DNA from: Bubalus kerabau
Lineage: Eukaryota; Chordata; Mammalia; Artiodactyla; Bovidae
Assembly (NCBI RefSeq): GCF_029407905.1
Contig: NC_073643.1
Span: forward strand, 30,098,001-30,162,000
Length of the DNA stretch: 64,000 nt
Direction of reading: 5' to 3'
Part shown: piece after piece, positions 55,845-64,000 of the stretch
How the letters are laid out: each line of letters starts with the position of its first letter
Numbering within the stretch: position 1 is the stretch's first letter
Position numbers and translations under genes: made by a program
Notes under the pieces: generated by a model
Seen by the model: the letters and a program-made list of their open reading frames with translations, nothing else
What the model was told of the DNA's origin: nothing
The model's database searches: none

Positions 55845-57043
55845 TTTTCTGTACAACCTGGATAGACTTTTACCGGATGCACCTCTTCTAGTCAATGATC
55901 TTACAGAAATTTAGACACCAAACTAAATTTTCTTAAGAGGAACCAAGAGGAGATCACAAGCGATTATATAACTTGAAGACCTGTGATTAAGTCTTAAATA
56001 AGATTTGGCTCCCATTTCAAAGATCCATCTCAGCATTTCATAATTAAGGAGAGATGAGCCTGACAAACACAGGACATGTCAGACGTAAACAAACTGGGAA
56101 TTTCATGCTCAGTCTACCCACGAGTGGAGGAAGGCAGGAGGCACTACTAACAGAACCGGAGTGGAGGTGGGGGAAAGCCCAGGTCATGTCTCAAAGGTCA
56201 GGGAAGTTGTCTGACAACTGTTCACTTGTGAAAGATCAGCCTTCCTGGGTGCCAAGCCTTTAGAGAGCCTTGGGTTCATCAAAGAAGTACCGAGCACACA
56301 ATTTAGCTGAAACAGCCTAGAGCTAACTGTGGCTCTCACACCTGAGATGTGGGGAAATTCTGAAGCCCGTGTGCCTCTGCCCAAACAGGAAACTCTTATT
56401 ACCAACAGCTTGGAGCTCTGTCCGAGGACACAGTTTCTCGTGGCACTGTTCAATCCCCTTTCCCGAAAGCAGCTCCCCCAGCCTCTCCTGCAAGCATCCT
56501 ACCCCACAAAGCAGGAATAAGAGGAGCCAAAGCCCCACCTCTAACGCCTGCAGCTAAGGATCTGGTCTAACGCTGCAGCAACAGAACCAACTGAGGTATG
56601 TCCCCTGGATGATACCCATAATCACAGGAACCTTCCATTTTAGACAACTGTGTGCCATGTGCCCTGAGAGAGAGAGTCTTTTCCTTCCAAACTGCCCATC
56701 AAAAAGCCCTACCTTTCAAACCTCTCACTTTATGCTGCCATGGTGAAAAAGTACATTTAATGTTGATTTAGCTCATTTAGTATTGATCAAAGGCCCCCAG
56801 TGAGCTGGGTGCAAATTCTCTAGGGGACCACGCTAATGGAAGTAGCCTTTATCCTTGGGAGCCAGAGCCTCCAAGGCTAAACACCTTGCGGAGACTTCAT
56901 CTTGCTCACCATTACAAAAACAACAATAGATGATTAGAAAATGCATAAATGCAGAATGAATGTGTGACAGCAAATTACAAAACTAAATGCAGGGGGAAAG
57001 GCATGAACAGAAGCTGACTCCCAAGTACAATCTAGTAAGTTAT
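55844..57043. other. Non-coding sequence, nothing recognised
   Basis: ORFs of 62-89 codons overlap in several frames at 56184-56557. No domain. Confidence 0.5.
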
Positions 57044-57261
57044 CAAATTCTGTTGTTGTTTAGTCACCAAGTTGTGTCTGACACCATGGACTGCAGCCTG
57101 CCAGGCCTCTATCCATGGAATTCTCCGGGCAAGAATACTGGAGTGGACAGCCAGTCCCTTCTCCAGGGGATCTTCGCGACCAGAAATAAAACCTGAGTCT
57201 CCTGCAGTGGCAGGCAGATTCTTTTCCACTGAGCCACCTGGGAAGCCCCCAAATTCTATTG
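57044..57261 (-). mobile_element. Bov-tA SINE with TSD
   Basis: Body 57056-57249: head 'gggcttcccaggtggctcag', BovA body, end 'gactaaacaacaac'. Flanked by caaattctgttg (57044-57055) and caaattctattg (57250-57261), one mismatch. Confidence 0.92.
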
Positions 57262-57560
57262 ACATCATCTCAAATACAGCTCCGACCTGCATTTTTCCTA
57301 GCCCCAGAGATTATCAGCACTTCTTGGGCCTCTCTAGACCACCATGCTCCCAGAATTATCTTTCTAAAGCCCAGCTCTATTCATATACCTCAAATGGTTC
57401 CTAGCTATATTGAAAATTAAGTAAAAAAATATCAGGAGATATTTAGAAGTTTCCATAACATAACCTCTGCTCACCTTTTCAACCCTACCCACCTGTACCC
57501 TGCCCTCCAGCCCCACCAGTATCCTCTGGGGCTTTCTGCCTGGGAAGCTCCATTCCACGC
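57262..57560 (+). mobile_element. Possible L2 LINE remnant
   Basis: 'gaattatctttctaaagccc' and 'caaatggttcctagctata' resemble the L2 region preceding its 3' end. Weak. Confidence 0.4.
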
Positions 57561-57584
57561 TCACAGCATTGCTTCCAGGTGGGC

Positions 57585-57730
57585 ATCATGACTGTCACCT
57601 CACAGTGGAGGAAACGGTCTGGGGAGATTTCGTAACTGGCCCAAGGTTGCACAGCCAGGAAGCAGCAGGGCAAGAATTTGCAATGCCTGCCTGATTCCAA
57701 CACATGCTGGAACCAGAGATGGGGAAAGAG
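57585..57730 (+). mobile_element. MIR-type SINE
   Basis: 'cagtggaggaaacggtctgg', 'ggcccaaggttgcacagcca' and 'ctgcctgattccaacacatg' follow the MIR pattern. Confidence 0.75.
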
Positions 57731-58127
57731 TCCCATGAACCCCAGTGCTGCTCCTTTCCATGAATCCTCTAAATGTTTCAGTAAAAACTGATTATGTTCA
57801 CCAGTGCTTGGGGGATGAGTAAGTGTTCTCTGCAGTTGTTAACAGGTGGGAGTGGAAGCCACACACGTGGGTGGGGGCGTGGAGAGGCAGAGGACACAGG
57901 CAGAAACCATGCCGGGGGGCCCTCTGGACTCCTACAGGTCTTGGTACATATGGAGCCAAATCCCCAAGAAGCAGGAGAGTTTTTCATCTTTTCTTTTTTT
58001 TTTTTGTAATTCATTTTACTTTGTTGTCGTTGCTGTTGTCGTGCCAGAGGAAGTGGGGGTGATACAAAATACACGGGTGCTTCCGGGGACACAGCAGAGC
58101 TCAGTGCCTCATTAGAGAAAAGAAGGA
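57731..58127. other. Non-coding sequence, nothing recognised
   Basis: ORFs overlap on both strands (57778-58115) with no domain. A T-run lies at about 57986-58006. Confidence 0.5.
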
Positions 58128-58245
58128 GGAATTTCCCTGGTGGTCCAGTGACTAGGACTGTGTGCCTCCACTGTGCAGGGCAGGGGTCTCGTCTCTGGTC
58201 TCAGAACTAAGATTTCACCTGGTGCATGGTACAATCCTGGACCCC
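58128..58245 (+). mobile_element. CHR-type SINE
   Basis: 'ggaatttccctggtggtcca', 'ctaggactgtgtgcctccac' and a degraded B-box region, then 'cagaactaagatttcacc'. The tail is lost. A 17-bp tandem duplication (acagtatggagtcgggg twice) follows at 58275-58308. Confidence 0.8.
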
Positions 58246-59525
58246 CGAGAGCGAGAGCTCCTTGGAGTGGTGGACAGTATGGAGTCGGGGACAGTATGGA
58301 GTCGGGGATCCAGGGTTCCCCCTTATCTCCCATCAGAACCCTGAAGCAGAGAAAGGCTCTAGAGAACTCATCTAACTTAAGGAAAAACAACAAAAAAAAA
58401 CTCATTACTCAAGTCACCGTCTCTCCAGGTCTAAGCTTATTTCTCAAGCCGAAAGGAAAGGAGCTGCCGAAGCTGGACACCAGGCAACAAAGAACACGTG
58501 AAGGGCTGCGCTAAAGGCTCGGAAATCTCTGCTGCGTTTCCCGCTGACAAAGGCCAATCCGACACTTACTATGGTGCCTCTCTATTTTTTAAATCTAAAT
58601 TTCTGTTATTTAATGAAATCGGAAGTTTGAGGTTAGCTGTCAAAGACGTACAAGGAAATAGTGAAATATACACCGTCGTGTGCTTTAAGATGGATGTGAA
58701 ATGATGGCTTTTCATTCAGTGGCTATTCCTTTGGCAAAAGATAATTCAATTATGAATCTTATTTAACTTTTCAAAAGAAAGCTAGAAGGACAACACAGAA
58801 AGGTATGCACCAAGTGAAAAATAAAGCTGTAGAATACCAGGGATTCTATATTCTTCTGTTTGTTGTTTAAATTACTATGGACGTAGGTGTGCATTCACAT
58901 ATATTCGTGTCTCTTCAATTGGCATTCCAACTCTCCTTTCTCTGGTATCAGAAACTCTGTCCTCTCCAAGTTCATGGGTTTCTGTCCTTTGCAGTGACCA
59001 ATAATAACACCCCTTGACGTGGTCACAAAGGGAGGTGACCCAGGGCTGTCGTGTTACAGTCCCCATTGTCCATGGAGATTGGCCCGAGCTGTCACCATCC
59101 TTCCCTGGGACTGACCCACGGGTCCCTAGGTGAAGAAGTTCCCCTCTTCATGGGGGATCACTGAACTGGTGTGTTACAAGCCTGGGGACACAGGTAAGCA
59201 TCTTTTCCCTCAAGAGAAGGAGATCCATCTGCAACATACTGGAATGAAGAGAAAAGAACTAGATGACGGGAAAGGAAAAAGGGAGAGAAACAAGGATAGA
59301 AGGCTTCAAATGAACCCCAGGATACAATCATGCTGGAATCCAGATCCACTCCTGGGCTTCCCAAAGCATAGCTATGAACTCTACTTTTGGCTCAAGCTAG
59401 TTAAGAGTTTGGTTTCTATCATGCGCAAATTAAAGGACTCTCCCAAATACCATGAATATTTACATGTATGCTTTGGTATGCCTCCTCACCCAATTCAAAA
59501 CTTATCTAAGCAATTTACCAGCACT
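58246..59525. other. Non-coding; repeat-poor block at 58500-58770
   Basis: 58500-58770 has no recognised repeat and shows AT cores (tgttatttaatgaaat, gataattcaattatgaa). Candidate conserved DNA by inference. The rest holds nothing I recognise. Confidence 0.45.
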
Positions 59526-59824
59526 TAGGTCTAAAACGGAGAAGGCAATGGTACCCCACTCCAGTACTCTTGCCTGGAAAATCCCATGGATGGAGAAGCC
59601 TGGTGGGCTGCAGTCCATGGGGTTGCTAAGAGTCGAACATGATTGACTGACTTCACTTTCATTTTTCACTTTCCTGCATTGGAGAAGGAAATGGCAACCC
59701 ACTCCAGTGTTCTTGCCTGGAGAATCCCAGGGATGGGGGAGCCTGGTGGGCTGCCATCTATGGGGTCGCACAGAGTCGGACTGAAGTGACTTAGCAGTAG
59801 CAGCAGCATCAGTAGGTCTAAAAA
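59526..59824 (+). mobile_element. Bov-A2 dimeric SINE with perfect TSD
   Basis: Body 59537-59812: two BovA monomers with the 'cttcactttcatttttcact' linker and an AGC-type tail. Flanked by taggtctaaaa at 59526-59536 and 59813-59823, 11 bp and identical. Confidence 0.95.
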
Positions 59825-60954
59825 CCTATAATTAAAATTTAACATAGGAAAAATGTTCCATTTGATTCACTCATTTTAACTTTTGCAATAGGTACATACT
59901 ATTTTTCAAGTAAAACCCAATTTTTCCCAGAAACACTTTTGTCTCTAATTAAGGGGAAAGAGTATCTGTGTTCACCTCCAAATAGAAACAACTAAATACC
60001 CCACAGGTAGCAATATCTGAAACCAGCAAATATGCATACACAGCACACGATATGCCTCTAGTTCGTTTGCTGATTCAGTTCATTGTACGGCAAGCCATTA
60101 GAACCTGGAGATAACACAGCATAATTCAGGCCTCCTTCGGAAGTGCCGTTTCTACTAAAATGCTCTTCTTCCAGGTAATTGTTACTCTGGGCCCTGAAAA
60201 TGCAGGATTTCCTACAACTTCCAGCTTGCTGCTTTATCACTGAATAACCCCCAAATTACATTCCATTTTCTCTCTTTATGCCAACCAAAAACAACCAAGT
60301 CACCTCCAAGGAATACTAGCAACATGGCCAGATTCTGTCAGATTAAAATATGAGACAAATTAACCCTCATTAAGAGAATGCACCTGCAACGCTGCCTACC
60401 AACTGTGAAAAAGCAACTGGCCGCATCCCTGAGTCCATATTGTCTTCACCCCTCATTAAGCAGCCCCCCTGGATTCTGCTGGGCAGACACCGCCATGAGG
60501 GGCTGTGCGGTCGGCAGCCCTGGATGGACCACATAGAGGCAGGGCGGGGTTGCTTCTGTCTATTCTAAGGACATTTATATGGGAAACAAAGGGAAATCTG
60601 ATTTTAGAAACCTACTTTTATTTTCTCGAGGAAAAAAACACAGTGAATATTTTTAAAGGACGCCAGTTGTGGTCTGGTTTATTCTGCGCCTTTCAAAGCA
60701 AAACGGTTTTGAGTGGCTCACTTTCCTTTCTGCTGCCCTAAGCTACTGGCTGCCTCAAAGCATCACAGGATCACATTCTGCGAAAAGTGAGGAAGGGTCT
60801 CGTGTTTTGCCTCAGAATGGATTTTTTTCTCTTTCCCACTGCAGACATTCTCAGTAAAAACTAAAATGCTCCTGATTTAATTTCTTTGAGAAAAATAAAA
60901 CTAATGTGAAGGCCTTGTGCTGAGCACTTTTTTAAACCAGAGCTCCTTGACTCC
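59825..60954. other. Non-coding sequence, nothing recognised
   Basis: No exon-like ORF or clear repeat. 60045-60240 is repeat-poor. Confidence 0.5.
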
Positions 60955-61084
60955 TCTAATGAGGAGACAGAATTCAAGGTGATATGCGGTCCTCCCGCAA
61001 GCCCCCAAGTCACATGGCCAGAAAGTGGTGAGGCTGGCTTCTGAAACCAGGTGCATCTGATTCCAGAATCCACATCTGCACTCA
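60955..61084 (+). mobile_element. MIR-type SINE
   Basis: 'aagtcacatggccagaaagt', 'gtgaggctggcttctgaa' and 'ccacatctgcactcacagtg' fit the MIR pattern. It abuts the hAT remnant. Confidence 0.65.
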
Positions 61085-61315
61085 CAGTGCTAAAGCGCAG
61101 GGGCACACAAGCTACACCCCATGGGTCAAATCCAGCCCGCCACATGTTTCTGTCAATAAAGTTTTATTAGCACACAGCCATGGCATTCAGTACTGTCCGG
61201 GGCTGCTTTCACGCTCCAAGGGGAAAGCTAAGTGGTCATGCACCAGGATCACATGGCCTACAAAACCAGACACAGCTACCATCTGACACTTTACCAGAGA
61301 AAGTCTGCTGACTCC
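61085..61315 (+). mobile_element. hAT-like non-autonomous DNA transposon
   Basis: 'gggtcaaatccagcccgcca' and 'aataaagttttattagcaca', ending 'gagaaagtctgctgact'. Same family as 46390-46590 and 49285-49590, opposite orientation. Confidence 0.7.
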
Positions 61316-61546
61316 TAATACAGTAAAGAATAGAAGTCAACTCAGTATCACCGGAGACCAAAACAGATAACTCAGAATGTTCATGCCAGAAAGACTCTCC
61401 CCACAGAACAGATACCAACCCCAGGTGGCCGCTTTCTATGTCACGATGGCCCAGTCTTAACCTGACCAGCTCTGTCATTTTTCAGGCTACATTCTGGCCC
61501 CTGACATGAGAGAAGGCTCTCACTCACTGGAATCAAAAGGATGCAT
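61316..61546. other. Short non-coding spacer
   Basis: Nothing recognised. Confidence 0.5.
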
Positions 61547-61614
61547 GGGGAATTCCCTGGTGGCCCAGTGGTTAGGGCTCTGTGCTTTCACTGCTGAGGA
61601 CTGGAGTTTGACCC
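61547..61614 (+). mobile_element. CHR-type SINE, left part
   Basis: 'ggggaattccctggtggccc', 'agtggttagggctctgtgct' up to the 'tttgacccctgg' B-box region, where Bov-tA sequence takes over. The right part is at 61823-61870. Confidence 0.85.
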
Positions 61615-61822
61615 CTGGTGGCTCAGACAGTAAAGAATCTGCCTGCAATGCAGGATACCTGGGTTCAATCCCTGGGTTGGGAAGATTCCTCTGGAGGAGG
61701 GCACGGCAACCCACTCCAGCCAAGAATTTGCCTGCAGAATCCACATGGACAGAGGAGCCTGGTGGGCTACAGTTCATGGGGTCGCAAAGAGTTGGACATG
61801 ACTGAACGACTAAGCACACAGA
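61615..61822 (+). mobile_element. Bov-tA SINE nested in CHR SINE
   Basis: 'ggtggctcagacagtaaaga', B-box-like 'ggttcaatccc', BovA body with 'ggtcgcaaagagttggacat', ending 'gactaagcacaca'. It lacks the first few head bases; the two SINEs share 'ccctggt' at the boundary. Confidence 0.9.
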
Positions 61823-61870
61823 GAGGATCACCCACGCAAGCCACATAGCACAGCCAAAAAAAATTTAAAA
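61823..61870 (+). mobile_element. CHR-type SINE, right part
   Basis: 'caagccacatagcacagcca' and an A-rich tail complete the CHR element. Confidence 0.8.
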
Positions 61871-62389
61871 ATTAAGAGGATGAGGTCAAAGGTGACAAGG
61901 CCCAGGTCTTTCTGGACCACACTTCCCTCCCTCTTCTGTCACCGACCCTCTGAACCCCCCAAAATAGGCCCCATCAGGTGGAGTTAGCCAGGCCCATACC
62001 TTCTGCAGATGGACTCATGGGTGTTCCCAATACTATCTCCCAGCTTTCCAGTGACAGCCTTTCCCAGGGGTGGAGAAGCTTACTGACAGGAAATGCCAAA
62101 GCTACTGGAATGCCAAAGAGCTGGAAAGGGCCACTCTGCAGATCATGCTGTCCAAAATCTAATTTGAGAGGGTATTACCAGAAATACACACCAGTGCATT
62201 CAAGTAGACCATGGAAAATGATCAAACTGTACAGTGTAATTGTGGCAAAAGTCCATCAATATATGGTTAACAGTTGACCCATTTTTAACTACAGAGGAGA
62301 ATCCTACACCTTTCCCTCCCAGACCAATTATTAGATTCTGGAAATTGAGAAATTCTTCACAGGATAGTCACCAAGGTGTTTGGTTATCA
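61871..62389. other. Non-coding sequence, nothing recognised
   Basis: A 99-codon ORF (61978-62277) has no recognisable domain. Confidence 0.5.
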
Positions 62390-62530
62390 TTTATCAGAGG
62401 TTCACAGGACACTGACTATGCGCCTATGTTGTAAGAGCATACAACAGTTCCTGTGCTCAGAGTCTGGAAGACAGATAAATAACAAGAATGTTATTTAAGA
62501 AGTAAAATAAGTAACAAACAAGAATGTTTG
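62390..62530 (+). mobile_element. Old interspersed repeat, family not assigned
   Basis: 'cagttcctgtgctcagagtc' and 'gacagataaataacaagaat' resemble the 4960-5345 family. Confidence 0.35.
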
Positions 62531-62823
62531 AGATTAGAGGTAGATACTATAGTGGTAACAACAATAGTACAGAGTAAGAGAATGGGGAGATAACTTTAGA
62601 CAGCAAACATGGGAGTATATACATGCTGTACACCAGGAGATGTACTCATTGTCAGGGAAAGGGCTGGGAAATGCTGACCATAAAGAAAGGAACCATCTTA
62701 TACAAAGGGGCTTCAGGCAACTGAACTAACCTATCCTCCATGAGTCAAATCTATGGGCCATCTCCTATAAGAGAATAGGAAATCATTTCCTAGGGAGGTA
62801 TTTTATCCCCTCTGATGAATACA
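62531..62823. other. Short non-coding spacer
   Basis: Nothing recognised. Confidence 0.5.
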
Positions 62824-62988
62824 GGTGACCCTTGAACAGCACAGGTTTGAAATGCACAGATCCACTTATATGCTGATTTTTTTCAATAGTAAATATTACA
62901 GTGCTACATGGTTCGATGTTGGTTGAATCTTTAGATGGAACGCCACATGCAAAGTAGTCTTAAATACAGATGGCCAACTAGAAGTTAT
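62824..62988. mobile_element. Tigger-type DNA transposon, left part
   Basis: 'caggtgacccttgaacagca', 'ccacttatatgctgattttt' and 'tgttggttgaatctttagat' are the left half of a short non-autonomous Tigger-like element. A TA precedes it. The right half is 63875-63948. Confidence 0.8.
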
Positions 62989-63887
62989 TTAACTTCTGCT
63001 TATTTAACTTCTATGCAGAGCACATCATGAGAAACGCTGGGCTGGAAGAAGCACAAGCTGGAATCAAGATTGCCGGGAGAAATATCAATAACCTCAGATA
63101 TGCAGATGACACCACCCTTATGGCAGAAAGTGAAGAGGAACTAAAAAGCCTCTTGATGGAAGGTGAAAGAGGAGAGGGAAAAACTTGGCTTAAAACTCAA
63201 CATTCAGAAAACGAAGATCATAGCATCTGCTCCCATCACTTCATGGGAAATAGATGGGGAAACAGTGGAAACAGTGTCAGACTTTATTTTTTGGGGTTCC
63301 AAAATCACTGCAGATGGTGACTGCAGCCATGAGATTAAAAGACGCTTACTCCTTGGAAGGAAAGTTATGACCAACCTAGATAGCATATTCAAAAGCAGAG
63401 ACATTACTTTGCCAACAAAGGTCCATCTAGTCAAGGCTATGGTTTTTCCAGTCGTCATGTATGGATGTGAGAGTTGGACTGTGAAGAAAGCTGAGCGCTG
63501 AAGAATTGATGCTTTTGAACTGTGGTGTTGGAGAAGACTCTTGAGAGTTCCTTGGACTGCAGGGAGATCCAACCAGTCCATTCTGAAAGAGATCAGCCCT
63601 GGGATTTCTTTGGAAGGAATGATGCTAAAGCTGAAACTCCAGTACTTTGGCCACCTCATGCGAAGAGATGACTCATTGGAAAAGACTCTGATGCTGGGAG
63701 GGATTGGAGGCAGGAGGAGAAGGGGACGACAGAGGATGAGATGGCTGGATGGCATCACTGACTCGATGGACGTGAGTCTGAGTGAACTCCGGGAATTGGT
63801 GATGGACAGCGAGGCCTGGCATGCTGCGATTCGTGGGGTCACAAAGAGTTGGACACGACTGAGCGACTGAACTGAACTAGAAGTTAT
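62976..63887 (+). mobile_element. BovB LINE 3' fragment with perfect TSD
   Basis: Body about 62989-63874, sense. It contains the RT catalytic box intact as Y-A-D-D (63099-63110), in a 97-codon piece starting at 63027. The frame then shifts near 63160 and runs to a TGA at 63499-63501, where CGA is usual. It continues after that in 63541-63870. The 3' end is 'gactgaactgaacta'. Flanked by aactagaagttat at 62976-62988 and 63875-63887, 13 bp and identical. Confidence 0.95.
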
Positions 63888-63948
63888 ATGCAGATTTCTG
63901 AGTGTGCAGAGGGTTGATGCCCCAACCCCTGTGGTATTGGAGTCAACT
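63875..63948. mobile_element. Tigger-type DNA transposon, right part
   Basis: 'agggttgatgccccaacccc' and the terminal 'gtcaactg' are the right half; the end is inverted relative to the left 'caggtgac'. The element is split by BovB. Confidence 0.75.
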
Positions 63949-64000
63949 GGATTAATTCTTTTATTTTTGGTTATATCACTTCTTTCTTTATTTATACCAT

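Noticed and set aside
1..64000. A new multi-gene biological system
   Set aside because: I found no cluster of host genes. The most unusual structures are retrotransposon arrangements, reported above.

Overview
This window is ruminant nuclear DNA, most likely from a bovine. It carries BovB (RTE-type LINE), Bov-tA and Bov-A2 SINEs that share the BovB 3' tail, CHR-type tRNA-derived SINEs of cetartiodactyls, and a full-length bovine-type L1. Sequence alone does not separate cattle from close bovid relatives. I see no convincing host protein-coding exon, tRNA, rRNA, CRISPR or operon structure. Most open reading frames are pieces of retrotransposons, antisense shadows of them, or chance ORFs. The window reads as intergenic or intronic DNA shaped by successive waves of mobile elements.

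Layout. 1-5.3 kb: unique sequence with old L1 3' ends, a MER5-like hAT remnant, MIR and two Bov-tA SINEs. 5.4-9.4 kb: an old sense L1 split by a 1.7-kb BovB and then a Bov-tA. 11.1-11.6 kb: two Bov-tA SINEs with clear target-site duplications (TSDs). 11.65-19.79 kb: a complete 8.1-kb L1 on the minus strand, flanked by a 16-bp TSD. It has a 3-kb 5'UTR with an internal tandem repeat, ORF1 with a stop at codon 9, and ORF2 with a 21-nt deletion, a frameshift and a stop. 20.8-26.9 kb: a mariner-type MITE, BovB, SINEs and an old L1. 27-38 kb: mostly old low-density repeats (L2, MIR, L1M, MLT1-like LTR) plus one Bov-A2. 38.9-39.9 kb: a gap-free head-to-tail array of BovB, BovB and Bov-tA. 40-45 kb: L2-like remnants, microsatellites and a repeat-poor block. 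45.7-54.8 kb: MITEs, hAT remnants, CHR SINEs, an internally deleted L1, Bov-A2 and Bov-tA. 57-64 kb: more SINEs, and at the end a Tigger-type DNA transposon interrupted by a BovB with a perfect 13-bp TSD.

How the parts relate. BovB supplies reverse transcriptase and a 3' tail that the Bov-tA/Bov-A2 SINEs copy. The SINE heads carry RNA polymerase III A and B boxes. The L1 lineage is the second retrotransposition source, and CHR SINEs probably used L1 machinery. The nesting gives a relative order: DNA transposons, MIR, L2 and old L1 first, CHR next, then BovB and Bov-tA, with the full-length L1 among the youngest. A few repeat-poor blocks rich in homeodomain-like AT cores are flagged as possible regulatory DNA, by inference only.
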